64,000 nt of DNA from Heterocephalus glaber (Eukaryota; Chordata; Mammalia; Rodentia; Bathyergidae). Where the stretch lies: NCBI RefSeq assembly GCF_000247695.1, contig NW_004624734.1:9569078-9633077 (forward strand), given 5' to 3'. This document shows positions 23,857 through 35,122 of the stretch, piece after piece. The notes under the pieces were generated by a model. That model ran no database searches and had not been told where the DNA came from. It was given only the letters and a program-made list of their open reading frames with translations. Within the stretch, counting starts at the first letter, position 1; the number at the start of each line of letters is the position of its first letter. Position numbers and translations under genes: made by a program.

Positions 23857-23934
23857 TTTTTTTGGTACTGGTGATCAAACTGAGGACCTTGTGTTTTCAA
23901 GGCAGATGCAATGCCACTGAGCTAAATCCCCGGC
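23857..23934 (-). repeat. ID SINE
   Basis: GGTACTGGTGATCAAACTGA to AATCCCCGGC; TCAAAAATTTTT and TCAAATATTTTT flank it. Confidence 0.95.
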
Positions 23935-24114
23935 TCAAATATTTTTGATATATGGCTGATCTGGGGAACCCTCTATTAAGGAGGGATGATCATACTCCAG
24001 CCTAGATGATCTGCTCCCAATGACCAGAATCTGATTTTTAAAAAATCAATCACATTTAAAGAGAAGGATGGGTTTTTGGAGACATGTATCATTTAAACCT
24101 CAAGAATAATTTTC

Positions 24115-24479
24115 CAGTTGGGCATGGTGGTGCATGCCTGTAATCTCAGAACTGAACAGGCTGAGGCAGGAGGATTTCGAGTTTGAGGCCAGCCTGGAGC
24201 TACATAGAGAGTTAAAGGCCAGCCTTGGACATAGCAAGATCCAGTCTCAAAAAGCAAACAAAAAATAATAATTTTTTTTCCCATAAGACTAACTCTAGGA
24301 TTGTAGCTCAGTGGTAGAGCACATATTTAGCATGAGCAAGGCCCTGAGTTTGATCCCCAACACCAAAAAGAAAAGAAAATAGCACTGGGGATTTAGCTTA
24401 GTGGTACTGCACCTGCATTGCAAGCACAAGGTCCTGAGTTCGATCTCTAGTAGTCCCCCCACAAAAAAAAGAAAGAAAA
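24115..24479 (+). repeat. B1, old ID and young ID in series
   Basis: B1 24115-24276. Ancestral-type ID 24294-24378 with AGTGGTAGAGCACATATTTA. Young-type ID 24381-24479 with TTAGCTTAGTGGTACTGC and GGTCCTGAGTTCGATC. Confidence 0.9.
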
Positions 24480-25285
24480 AATAACTCTAAATTTGGGGTC
24501 ATGACCTTCAGACCACTAATTCTACAAACACTGTGCTATTGTGTTTTCACAGAGCCTTTGTATTTGTATACCGGTAGCACTTTGCAGAATACTCACACAT
24601 AAATTGTCAGTGTCATCACAGTGCCTTCTCAGAGCACTTTATCTCTACTAATCTTTCCACAAAAATGATTTTGACCCCGACAGGGTCTCCAGCTGGGGCA
24701 CTTCCAGGACCACTTGATGAAACTTGGAAATCCCAGTACACCTAAAAGTAGCTCTGGTTCCCACATGTAGTACATTATTTGTAGTATGGAGCAGTATTTC
24801 TGTTCACCCGCTGCTGTGGCGCCACCCCGTGGTAACATCACGAACAGTTGGTCATCCAGAATTCCACCAGTTTTTATGGAAGGGATTCTGGATTTTATTG
24901 GATAGCATCCTTTATTTCACAGATGGAGCATCATATAAGGCTTTATTCAAATTTTTGAATGTGCGGATACTTTATTGCTCACCTTTCACATAAACTACAC
25001 TTCCAGCCATTTTCCTCCACAGCTTGATAATGTTTGAGTGTATGCAAAAACCCAGCAAGAAGGAGCATGTCATGTAAATTTCAGAAAAGGAGACTGGGAA
25101 ATGTCGACTGAGCCTGGCTTTTGTTTCCTACAGTAGTAATAAAGGGTTTCCTGCTCTTGGCGAAAGTCTGTCTTGCTTCATAACACATTTTCTTCCACTA
25201 CAAAAACAAGGCTCCAGCCTACAGCAAATCCACTTGGATTTGTTGAACCAGTGGCATTGATTTGAGCATAAAACAAAATATGAAG
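24480..25285. other. Intergenic, nothing recognised
   Basis: Contains a CTCF-like site at 24819-24832. Confidence 0.4.
24819..24832 (-). promoter_or_regulatory. CTCF-like motif
   Basis: Minus strand reads CCACGGGGTGGCGC. It differs from the CTCF core only where A of AG is expected. Confidence 0.45.
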
Positions 25286-25495
25286 GGACTAGGGTGTAGC
25301 ACAGCAGTAGAGCAAGTGCTTATACATGTGAGGCCCCGGGTTCAATCCCCAGCGCTGCCCTACAAAAGCAAATTTCAGTTTACTGTTTCTTTTCTAGCAG
25401 ATTTCAAGTAAAAAGAAGGGCTGGGGATTTAGCTCAGCAGTGCCATGCCTGCCTTGCAAGAGCAAGGTCCTGAGTTTGATCCCCAGTACCAAAAA

Positions 25496-25538
<43 letters not shown>

Positions 25539-25545
25539 AATAGAA
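25286..25545 (+). repeat. Old ID and young ID with (AAAT)n tail
   Basis: Old-type ID at 25286-25368 (AGTAGAGCAAGTGCTTATAC). Young ID at 25417-25490 followed by a long AAAT microsatellite. Confidence 0.9.
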
Positions 25546-25804
25546 AATAAGGTTAAAAGAGAAACTTCTTTTGAATGGATGCGAGTCATTTTGAATTGCT
25601 ACACTTAACCAAATGCCTCCATGTGCTACAGATTGACAATTTAGGTGGCTTTCTTAATCCTTATGGATTGAGGCAGAGTTCAAGATCAGATATAGTATTC
25701 CATCAGCAGAATGAGGCCCTGAAGTTGTTGCCTTCAGAGGCGCTCACCTCAGAATTTCATCATGCAAGAAAGGTAGCACATCCTCCTGAATAAGAAACCA
25801 ATCA

Positions 25805-25895
25805 GGGGTTGGGGATTTAGCTCAGTGGCACTGCGTCTGCCTTGCAAATGCAAAGTTCTGAGTTCAAACCCCAGTACTGCAAAAAAAAAAAAAAA
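25805..25895 (+). repeat. ID SINE
   Basis: GGGTTGGGGATTTAGCTCAG to CCCAGTACTGC plus A-run. Confidence 0.95.
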
Positions 25896-26079
25896 GAAGT
25901 CAGTCATGGTAGGCCTGCGGACTGCATTAGGAAATAGACATTAGGACCCTTTAAGCAAAGAATGGGTAAGTAGATTGCTAGTATGAGGAAGGTTTCCCAG
26001 TAGTAATTCTCCCTCTTCCAGTAGTAATTCAAAAAAGGCTAAGTAAAGCTTCATTTTCAAAACTGCATATTGAAAACAA

Positions 26080-26276
26080 GCTGGGATTTGTGGTACATTC
26101 TGGGAAGTTGAGGCAGGAGGATCATGAGTTTGAACCCAGCCTGGGCAATTTAGTGAGACCTTGTCTCAAAATAATAAATAAAAAAGGGCTGAGGATATAG
26201 CTCAGTAGGAAGGTCCTGTATTCAATTTCTAGCACTGCAAAACAACACAGACACACACACACACATACACACACTA
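26080..26276 (+). repeat. B1-dID with (CA)n tail
   Basis: B1 half to 26170, ID half GGGCTGAGGATATAGCTCAG, ending in an ACACAC microsatellite. Confidence 0.85.
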
Positions 26277-26387
26277 CTTGTTCATGTAATTTCTTCAAAA
26301 GAGTATGCAAGTTCTGACTTTAGAATTTGTCTACTGATCCAAAAAAGGCAAGTTTAGTCATCTTTAACCATATTTTTATTTTTTTTT

Positions 26388-27032
<645 letters not shown>

Positions 27033-27267
27033 TAACCACATTTTTAATAGAAACGAAAGATGTGTTTGAGATATGTGTTCCTCAAATAAACATCATTATA
27101 TAAAAACAAAAACACCAGAATGGAATGAAGACCTACTAATTCATGTGCAGAGCAGGAATCTGCCTGCTACCTGCAGCCTCATATTAATGTAAAATAGACA
27201 CTGGATTCAGGATCCCGAAATTGAGTTTCTATACTTGATCTCCATCAAAATGTAAGACTCTGTAGCC

Positions 27268-28437
27268 TTAACTAATGTAAAGCTTTCCTCTTCAAATCCA
27301 GGATGATTATGCTGATGACCTCCACACTAGAAGTGCTTTTCAAACTGATACCCTTGGTGACAAGTCTGGCCCCTTTTCCTCCCAAACTTCCCTCTCTAGC
27401 CTCTGCAACCCCCATTCCTGCTATAACACCACCTCAGTCACCACTGCCTTGGCATCTACTGTCTTTCTAGTATCCATCACCCTGGTAACCATTTCCTGTG
27501 TTTGAGGATGTTTGGAAGCTACCACACCACTGTGGCCACCATGTTGGTCACCTTCTGGAAACCTGAATCTCCATAAATAGCATCTTGATAGACATCTCTT
27601 CCTCTTCCACTCCTCCATCTGTCCTCCATGTGTATTTCCTCTTCCTGCCCCTTGGCTACCTCCATGGCCATAGCTACCACATCTGCCTCTCCTCCCTCCT
27701 CTTTCATGACCTCCTTGTCCACCATGTGGGACATGCTCATAACCACTGCTCCCTTCTGCTTGGCTCCCTGCTTGCTGCTGGGAACCGTGGTGTCTTTTCT
27801 GCCACAGCAGTGTCTCTCGGGGTGGAGGCTTGGCTTCTGTCAGGCACCTGCCCGCCAACACCTTACCAATGGTACAGGCTGTCTTTTCTCTTATAGAGTC
27901 ACTGCTGGTCCCTGAAATTCCCTAACAAGTCTTGTCTTGACACCAAAAGATGGGCAACAGAAATAGCACTTTTAGGAAATGAGGCATTATTTTGACCAGC
28001 AAACCTTGGCTAATTTTGCTGTCTGACTCTTAGCTCTGTCAGACCAGCCAAAGGATTGTATGCTTACATCCAAACACTTTATTAGCAGCTAGGCTGGCGA
28101 TTTAGCTCAGTGGTTCCGCCATCTGCCTTGTAAGCGCGAGGACCAGAGTTTGATCCCCCAGTACCCCCCCAAAAAAGAGAGAGAGAGACATTTTATTAAC
28201 AGCTTTCTCCAGGCTTCATAGTCATTGGTGATAGCTAAGTTAATTACTTCTGTCTTTTCCCAATGAGCTGGTTCCACTGGCTTCTCCAATAAAGGCTTTC
28301 CAACATGATTAGGCAGAATTTTGGACTGATATTTCTTTTGACTTCTGTCAATCTCACTGAAGAGTTGGAACATTGGAACATATACTAAGAGGTCTGGACA
28401 TTCCTAGAGCAATACATATATCTTTCAACTCTTTTTG
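27268..28437 (-). pseudogene. FAM98A: FAM98A processed pseudogene, interrupted by an ID SINE
   Basis: Minus strand, intronless. From right to left it follows the second half of FAM98A, a component of tRNA-ligase/arginine-methylation-associated complexes. Visible are ELKDICIALGMSRP, NHVGKPLLEKP, AHWEKTEVINLAI, EAWRKLLIK, then an ID insertion (28091-28187), DRAKSQT, KVLAGR, WQKR and the Gly/Arg-rich tail (GGHERGGRRGR, GYEHVPHGG) ending HQHNHPGF and a stop at 27268-27270. Frames change several times and stops are frequent (for example EKHF followed by TAG), so it is dead. The N-terminal half is missing; a B1 element abuts at 28453. A 146-codon ORF at 27421-27861 is only a surviving segment of this copy. 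Left boundary of the 3' UTR is not clear. Confidence 0.88.
28091..28187 (+). repeat. ID SINE inside the FAM98A pseudogene
   Basis: GGCTGGCGATTTAGCTCAGT to CCCCAGTACC, tail AAAAAAGAGAGAGA. CACTTTATTAGCAGCT before and ATTTTATTAACAGCT after are the target duplication, so it arrived after the pseudogene. Confidence 0.95.
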
Positions 28438-28452
28438 TTTTTAATATTTTTT

Positions 28453-28603
28453 TTCAGGGTGGGGATTGAGACAGGGTCTTGCTATGCAGTTCCGGCTGTC
28501 CTTGAACTCATTGTGTAGCCCAGGCTGGCCTCAAACTCATGGTGATTCTCCTACCTCAGCCTCCAGAGTGCTAGGATTACAGGCCTGTGGCGCCAAGTCC
28601 AGC
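28453..28603 (-). repeat. B1 SINE
   Basis: Reverse B1: GAGACAGGGTCTTGCTATGC ... GATTACAGGCCTGTGGCGCC. Confidence 0.9.
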
Positions 28604-28609
28604 TAGATA

Positions 28610-28745
28610 CCATTGCTCTTTCATAAATTATTTGAACATTGTGATAAGTCTTTGGACAATTTTAAAGATTGTTTTGATGGAAACAGTCACACCTTCTCCA
28701 GATATAATATCACCATCGTGTGGTTAGCATGGCAATTGTACATGA
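28610..28745 (+). repeat. Unidentified interspersed repeat, copy 2
   Basis: Same sequence as 23150-23330 in the opposite orientation, cut on its left by the B1. Confidence 0.65.
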
Positions 28746-28792
28746 CTCAGCCACCATGCCCCGCTCATATCTTTCAGCTCTTGGAAAGCCTC

Positions 28793-28830
28793 ACTGCCGC
28801 CGCCGCGCCGCCGCAGCCGCCGCCTCCTCC

Positions 28831-28865
<35 letters not shown>

Positions 28866-28958
28866 CTTCCTCTTCTTCCTTCTCCTCATGCTCCTTCCTC
28901 TCCTTCTTCCCCTTTTTCTCCCTGGCCTCCTCCTTGTCCTCCTACTTCTTCTTTTTTT
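28793..28958. repeat. (GCC)n then (CCT/CTT)n microsatellite tract
   Basis: GCCGCCGCCGCGCCGCCGCA followed by ~140 bases that are almost pure pyrimidine on the plus strand. It creates poly-Ser/Pro ORFs on plus and a poly-Glu/Arg ORF on minus, which I do not regard as genes. Confidence 0.95.
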
Positions 28959-29123
28959 TGAGGTACCGAGGATTGAACCCAGGGTCTCACACATGTCAGG
29001 CAAGTGCTCTACCACTGAGCTACATCCCAGCCCTTTTAAAAATTTTATTTTGGGGGCCGGATTTGTAGCTCAGTGGTGCCGCGCCTGCCTCGAAAGTGCA
29101 AGGTCCCCGGAACCAAAAAAATA
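28959..29123. repeat. Old ID (minus) and ID (plus) in inverted order
   Basis: 28959-29036 is an ancestral ID in reverse (CAAGTGCTCTACCACTGAGC). 29054-29123 is a forward ID (GGGCCGGATTTGTAGCTCAG) that lacks the B-box half. Confidence 0.85.
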
Positions 29124-29510
29124 TGCGTAAAGTATGGCAGAGTGGAAAGTCTGGCAACTACTTCCTTCCTACTTTCCATAATTAGCTGTTTCACTTTCTC
29201 TCTCTCCTTTTTGTTTTCCGTCTGTACTTATTTTAGCCTTTTGGGGGGCATTTGCAGCCTGCATTTCTAGGCAGAGCAGGGAAAGCCACCCTCTCCCTCC
29301 ACGCTTGCTCTTGGAAGCTCGAGCCGCTTCCTTTTGTCCTTTGCCTTTCCCCGCTGACTCTGTGGGTCAGCAGCGAACACCTACAGAACCCGAGCAGGTG
29401 GCCCCAGAGCAGTTTCTTTGCATCTTAATCCCCCCAGGTCACTCAGGGCGGTGCCTTTCACATTGAGGTCTGCAGATGCACTTCTGGGGCTCTAGGACTC
29501 TACCAGAAAT
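29124..29510. other. Intergenic, nothing recognised
   Basis: No gene or named repeat. Confidence 0.4.
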
Positions 29511-29595
29511 TTTTTTGTTTTCCGGCACTGGCACCGAGGATCGAATTCAGGACCTTGCGCTTGCGAGGCAGGCACGGCGCCGCTGAGCTAAATCT
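29511..29595 (-). repeat. ID SINE with target duplication
   Basis: CTCTACCAGAAATTTTT before, CTCTACCAGAAGTTTTT after. Confidence 0.95.
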
Positions 29596-29697
29596 TCGGC
29601 TCTACCAGAAGTTTTTAATGGTTGTGCTTTCATTTTTGGATCATCTAGAAGATCATTCCAGAACCCAGTGTGGCGGCCTGATTAAAAACACCTGGTT

Positions 29698-29785
29698 CGG
29701 GCCGGGGATTTAGCTCAGTGGTGCCGCTGCCTGCCTGGTAAGCGCAGGTTCCTGAGTTCATTCCCGGTACCAAAACAAAAAGAAA
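29698..29785 (+). repeat. ID SINE
   Basis: CGGGCCGGGGATTTAGCTCA to CCCGGTACC plus A-rich tail. Confidence 0.95.
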
Positions 29786-29922
29786 AAGAAAACAAAATAC
29801 CTGCTTCTCCGTTTGGGATAAGGTCATGATCGTGGCAAGTGAGTCAGTGTGTAGTAGCATTGAAGGCATGTATTTCTCCATGGTTCAAAAATAGAAGGTA
29901 GCAAGAGAGTGGTGTGGTCCTC

Positions 29923-30570
29923 TGTGGTAGACAGCTAAACTAGTTAGACAAAAGGCAGTTAGACAAGGCCGGGCCCTCAGCACAGAAGACAATTGAGGCA
30001 CTTTTACTAAATAACAAGTCAAGATTCAAAAGCCAATTACCACAACCACATACTTCCCTTAGGAAGGACAGCAATGATTGATATTCTAAATAGACATGAA
30101 TCACCTTGGGTGGGATCAAAGCCTCCTTAGCCCATTCCTTCCCGGAAAGTCCTAGTTCCTTCCAGGTAGGCTTGCTACGTGACTAGCTTTCCCATTTGAT
30201 CCCCCATTTAATCAATATTACCTAAGCACTATACTTGTTGTAATCTTATTGGTTGATCACAGTTTTGTCCCACCTCTTGATTTCCCATTGGATCAATATT
30301 ACCTAAACACAATACTTGTAATCTTATTAGTTGACTATAGTTTTGGTCCACATTGTACCCACCTTACCTAGTGGCTTTGCTCAATAAAATGCTTTTGAGG
30401 GCTGGGGGTTTAGCTCAGTGGTTTTGCCTGCTGCACAAGCGCAAGGACCCGAATTCGATCCCCAGTACCAAAAAACAACAACAAAAAAAGCCTTTGAAAA
30501 GCTTCCATTGTCCCCTGAATACTCTTCAATTTTAGAGGAAAGGAATTCCACGTTTCAGATATCTAGCCCA
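29923..30570 (+). mobile_element. Endogenous retrovirus solo LTR, copy 1
   Basis: Shares its sequence from GTAGACAGCTAAACTAGTTA to CAATTTTAGAGGA and GATATCTAGC with 33660-34458. Contains CCATTGGATCAATATTACC modules in tandem, AATAAA near 30382, and an ID SINE at 30399-30489. No gag, pol or env reading frame borders it. Ends are approximate. Confidence 0.7.
30399..30489 (+). repeat. ID SINE inside the ERV LTR
   Basis: GGGCTGGGGGTTTAGCTCAG, CAAGGACCCGAATTC variant. AAAATGCTTTTGAG and AAAAAGCCTTTGAA flank it. Confidence 0.95.
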
Positions 30571-30795
30571 TTGAGAGTCACAATATTTTCCTTGTTTAGA
30601 TTGTTTTGCTTATTTGGAGGAGTTAAAATATTTCTCATTTAGATGATTTTGCTTATTTAGATTATTTCATGCCCTATATCACTCAGATTATGGATGTTGT
30701 AGCTCCCACCTCCATCGCATCCAGCTTATAACAGTATTGTTAGCAGTAAGTGCAGTAGTGAGCAAACAGCCAAGTTTTCATTAAGCACTCTTCTA

Positions 30796-30889
30796 GGCTG
30801 GGGATTTAGCTCAGTGGTTTCACTGCCTGCTGCGCAAGTGCAAGGACCCGAGTTCGATCCCCGGCACCAAAAAAACCAAAAAAACAAAA
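30796..30889 (+). repeat. ID SINE, GGACCCGAG subtype
   Basis: CTGCTGCGCAAGTGCAAGGA then CCCGAGTTCGATCCCCGGCACC. Confidence 0.95.
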
Positions 30890-31065
30890 TACTCTTCTGT
30901 ATGAGATTTTGGATGTGCGTGAGTAAATAGGTTGGCTTGTTAAAATAGTGGATGGGTGGTCAGAAAGGGGTTTATCATTCAAACCCCAGAGAAGGGATCA
31001 ATGGTGACAATGTCGTTAACTCAAATTATAATCATTTTTACTAATTAACTACATATGCAAAGGCC

Positions 31066-31068
<3 letters not shown>

Positions 31069-31112
<44 letters not shown>
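31069..31112 (+). repeat. (AG)n microsatellite
   Basis: About 22 uninterrupted GA units. Confidence 0.97.
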
Positions 31113-31119
<7 letters not shown>

Positions 31120-31251
31120 TGGAAATACATCTTTCTCTATTAAAGCACACACCAGTGATTCACAGTGATTGTTTCGGTAAAACATCATCTAAAAGGTTGA
31201 TTTAATAACTTGGAGTGCACGACTTTTTGTTTATATTTTTTTTAAAAAAAC

Positions 31252-31440
31252 TGTGTTACTGGGGATTGAATCCAGGACTTTGCACTGAATTACATCCCTT
31301 AACCTTTTCAAATTTTTTATTTTGAGCAGTGTCTTGCTAAGTCACTCAGTTGCCAAGGATGGATTCAAACTTGTGATCCTTCGGGCTCAGCCTCCCAGAG
31401 TGCTGAGATTACAGGCATATGCCACCACACTGGCTCCCAG
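31252..31440 (-). repeat. B1-dID dimeric SINE
   Basis: Reverse ID half (TTACTGGGGATTGAATCCAG) then reverse B1 half (CCTCCCAGAGTGCTGAGATT). Confidence 0.8.
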
Positions 31441-31463
31441 CTATAGTTTAAAGTTTATTTTAG

Positions 31464-31548
31464 GGCCAGGGATTTAGCTCAGTGGTTTTGTCGACTGCTG
31501 CGCAAGTGCAAGGACCCAAGTTCAATCCCTGGTACCAAAAGAAAAAAA
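31464..31548 (+). repeat. ID SINE with perfect 14-bp target duplication
   Basis: AAAGTTTATTTTAG stands unchanged at both ends, so this is a recent insertion. GGACCC subtype. Confidence 0.97.
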
Positions 31549-31605
31549 AAAGTTTATTTTAGTCTAAAAGTTGAGACAGAATATGAACTTTTTAATATAG
31601 ATTTT

Positions 31606-31677
31606 TTTCCTGTGCTGGGAATTGGACCTGGGGCCTTATACAGGTTAGACAAATGCTCTATCACTGAGCTACACCCT
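31606..31677 (-). repeat. Old ID SINE
   Basis: ATGCTCTATCACTGAGCTAC is the ancestral ID in reverse. Confidence 0.75.
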
Positions 31678-32904
31678 GAACTCTTTAAATACATACATTA
31701 AACAATTTTGTTTTCTCCCTTGCCTTAGTGGATTCAACTCAGTCTAGGAAGGGAGTCTCCCCCTCCAACACACACACACCCTCACTGCTCTCACCCCAAG
31801 CACCTTGTAGTACAAACATTTTCCTTCTCTTTCCAGTAGCACTTGAAGACTGAGTTCTTCCAGGCCTTGGGGAATCACTTCTCACTAGGTAGTGACTTAG
31901 TGTCCCTTGTGAGTGGGCCATCATGGTTTACTAGGGGAGAAAGAGAGGGAGTGACATGGGACACATTGGAGCACCCAGGGGCTGCGCTTGGCCTTCTCCA
32001 GCTTCCCCCTAGCCTTTGGTGGGATGGGAGTGAGGGGCTGGAAACAGATGTCTCCCTAAGTTGCCTGCATGCAGATGGAATCAGGTTCTTTCCAGGGACT
32101 GCCAGGAGAGACCATACCCAGCAAATCCACAAAACTGTATCTGTCTCTTTGACTGTCCTTGAAACCTTCCAGGACCTTGGAGGGCCATGGCAGCACAGAA
32201 TGAGATCTCCCTAAGACTCAGCTAAGCTGTGCTTAGTGGGGGGACGTGACATTCTCAAGGAGGCAGTGATTGGAGACCCCTGGGGAGGGGGCATTGCCCA
32301 GCAAGGCACATGGGGGCAGGGTCTGAGATGCCAGGAAAATCTGACCCAGGCTGAGCTTGGCAATAGGAGAAAGCCCTTTCTCTCTTTCCACCTGCTGTTT
32401 TTTCTCTAGATGGGCTGAGTCTACCAGAAAGCCAGCTGTCCAAGAAGACTAGAATGCAAGTGGACAAGTGGGCTTGGGGTGAGGACAGTAGTCTGGTGAC
32501 CACCAGGCACTTTAAGACCACAGAAGAGTTAAAATCCCATTTCTTCTGGCCTGGAAGCAGAGCAGGGGAACAGCACCGGAGAGGAAGGGGCTAGGGACAA
32601 TAGGTAGTCCTCAGGGTCACACCTCAAGACCGGCCCAGACACACCCAGGAGTGTGCTATCTGCTCGTGGTTTCTTAACATCAGAATTAACAGGGACAGCT
32701 ACATGTGACCAGTTTAAGGACTCCCCAGCCTCTCTTCTCTGCTTCTCTAACTCCAGATACAAAATCTTAAGGAAGGTCACACACCCATTCCCACCTGACA
32801 GGAAGACGAAGTGTGTTTTCATTTTCTGTAGAAGCAGATGGGCCCCATGTCCTCTGTTATGTCAAGACTGACAGGCCGGGCATCCTCCAAGGGTTTGTGT
32901 TTAC
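31678..32904. other. Intergenic, single-copy-looking
   Basis: No gene recognised. ORFs of 123 and 97 codons overlap others on the opposite strand. Confidence 0.4.
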
Positions 32905-33420
32905 CCAGAGCCTCAGAATGTGGCCTTATTTGGATAGGGCCTTTTCACATGTAGTTAATTAGTAAAAATGAGGCCATACTGGATTGGAGTGGGCTCTAAT
33001 TCAATGACTGGTGTCCTTATAAGAGAAAAAAACAGACACAGAGAGACACACTGGGAGAAGCCATGTGATGACTGAAACAGACTGGGGTCTGTCTACACAC
33101 TAAGGAATGCCACGGACTACTGGCAGCTGCCAGCAACTGGGAGGAGGCCTCCGACAGACCCTGCCCTAGAGCCTTTAGGGAGAGCATGGCCCTGGTGACA
33201 CCTCAATTTCAGACTAATTTCTGTTGTACTTGAGTTGGCCTCTTGCTATGTTGTCCACGTGACCTCAAGCCCCTGGACCCCAGCAATCCTCCTGCCTCTG
33301 CCTCCTGAGCAGTGAAGGCTGCAGTTGTGTACAACTGTGACCAGCTAAATTTCTGTGATTTTAAGCCATCTAGTTTGTAGCTCCTTGTACAACAGACTTA
33401 AGAAATGAACACAGTGGACA
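32905..33420 (+). mobile_element. MLT1-type MaLR LTR, split by a B1
   Basis: GAATGTGGCCTTATTTGG, ACTGGTGTCCTTATAAGA and TTTTAAGCCATCTAGTTTGT follow the MLT1 LTR in order. A reverse B1 sits at about 33230-33350. Confidence 0.85.
33230..33350 (-). repeat. B1 SINE within MLT1
   Basis: CTTGCTATGTTGTCCACGTG ... CCTGCCTCTGCCTCCTGAGC. Confidence 0.7.
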
Positions 33421-33659
33421 AACCCTCAAATATCAGAAGGAAGTATAAAAATGAACACTATTTTGATTTCTCATTCATATATCAGTAATATTCTGAAACA
33501 ATAATTCAAGGCAACTATTCTTAACTTTTTTGTTTGTTTGTTTGTTTTTCTTTTTTTCTTTTATTTCTTCTTTTTTTTTTTCTTGTTTGTTTGTTTTTAA
33601 TAAAAGCAGTTTGTATGTGAACTGGAAATGCATTCTGGGTGTCCCCTAGGTGCCATTAT

Positions 33660-34458
33660 TGCAGATGGCTAAGTTAGTTAGAACTTATTATAAGGCAGTT
33701 AGACAAAGGTGGGCCCTCAGCATAGAAAAACAACTGAGGCACATTCACTGGTTAGCATTATAAAAAGAGAAAAGGTAGGGCTAGGGATTCAGCTCAGTGG
33801 TTCCGGTGCCTGCCTCACAAGCGCAATGTCCTGAGTTCGATCCCTGGTACCAAAAAAACCCAAAAAACAGAGAGAGAGAGAGAAGGTAGGGCATCCACCT
33901 ACTTCCCCTGGGGAGGAATAGCAGTGATTGATATTTTAAATAGATATCTGTCACCTTGGGTGGGGACCAAGACCTTAATCTACCCCTTCCAGGAAAGGTC
34001 CCCGACCCATTCCTTACTGAAAATCCTTGTTCATTTCTTGTACGCTTGCTACGTGACTAGCTTCCCCATTTGATCTCCATTTAATCAATATTACCTAAGC
34101 AACTGTGCTTGTTGTAATCTTACTGGTTGATCGTAGTTTTGTCCCACTTCATGTCCACCTTGTGATTTCCCATTGGATCATTATTTTTTTTTTCCATTGG
34201 ATCAATATTACCTAAGTGACTGTACTTGTAATCTTACTATAGTTTTGTCCCACCTTGAATGGCTTCACCTTGAGGCTTTGCGCCATAACGCCCCCTGCAA
34301 AACAGGGTCCCCAGACAACCAATTTTCTGGTGCCCTCTCTGTCTCTTAAGTAGAACCTATCTTTCTCTCAATAAATTTTCCTACTCTTAACCTCCACTGT
34401 TCCTAGGATTCATTCTTCAATTTTAGAGAACATGAACTTGCATTTCGGATATCTAGCA
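33660..34458 (+). mobile_element. Endogenous retrovirus solo LTR, copy 2
   Basis: Same family and strand as 29923-30570. More complete at the 3' side: CAATAAATTTTCC near 34370, then TTCTCAATTTTAGAG-like text ending GGATATCTAGCA. An ID SINE sits at 33781-33875. No retroviral coding sequence seen nearby. Confidence 0.7.
33781..33875 (+). repeat. ID SINE inside the second ERV LTR
   Basis: Flanked by AGAGAAAAGGTAGGG and AGAGAGAAGGTAGGG. Confidence 0.95.
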
Positions 34459-34527
34459 GGTTTGGGAGTTGCATCTATTCCCCTATATCACCACAGCCTC
34501 TGCAGAGGTTGTTTTGTTTGTTTTGTT

Positions 34528-34724
34528 TTGTTTTTTGTTTGGGGGGTTGCAGTAGTGGATCAAACCCAGGGCCTTCACATTAAGCTACCTTGCCAGCCAC
34601 CCCTCCTTTTATTTGGAGATAGGTTCTCTCAGTTCCCCAGGCGGGACTTGAACTTGCAATCTTCCTGCCTCAGTCTCCCACAGTGCTGAGATTACTGGGG
34701 TACACATACCACCATGCCCAGGTG
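34528..34724 (-). repeat. B1-dID dimeric SINE
   Basis: Reverse ID half (GTGGATCAAACCCAGGGCCT) then reverse B1 half ending CACCATGCCCAGG. Confidence 0.8.
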
Positions 34725-35009
34725 AACTGGGCATTCAGAATTTCCGTCTTCTCCTAGATCCCACTTAATACAAAGATAACTTTGCCAGGATAGGGCTCTT
34801 CAAGATCTTCATGGGAAAAAGAGGTGGCTCTTGCAAAAGTCGTTCAGACTTTCATGCAGCCCAAGGCTGATGCTTGATATCTGAGCAAGACCTAAGCTAA
34901 TTCCATTAGCTCCAAATTATGCTCACAAGTCTTTCCGAAAGGCATAGTGTACTCCACAGGACTGTCACAAACCATCTTGGAACAACACAAAGAATACAAG
35001 TCTTACATG

Positions 35010-35094
35010 TCTTTTTTTTTTGGTAGCAGGGATTGAACTTAGGACCTTGTGCTTGCAAGGCAGGCACTGGAACCACTGAGCTAAATCCCTGGCT
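35010..35094 (-). repeat. ID SINE, left arm of an inverted pair
   Basis: GGTAGCAGGGATTGAACTTA to AATCCCTGGC. The forward copy follows after 28 bases. Confidence 0.95.
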
Positions 35095-35122
35095 GACTCT
35101 CCAGTTTTAAAAAGACATGTAA

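Noticed and set aside
27421..27861. 146-codon Gly/Arg-rich minus-strand ORF as a new gene
   Set aside because: It is an open piece of the FAM98A processed pseudogene.
28613..29130. ORFs rich in Ser/Pro (plus, 151 and 136 codons) and Glu/Arg (minus, 74 codons)
   Set aside because: The composition comes from the GCC/CCT microsatellite, and the ends fall in SINE sequence.
31843..32214. 123-codon ORF in the intergenic region
   Set aside because: No family resemblance, no splice or promoter context, and a competing minus-strand ORF.
29923..34458. A full provirus bounded by two LTRs
   Set aside because: No retroviral reading frames or primer binding site are visible between the LTRs, and unrelated older repeats lie there.
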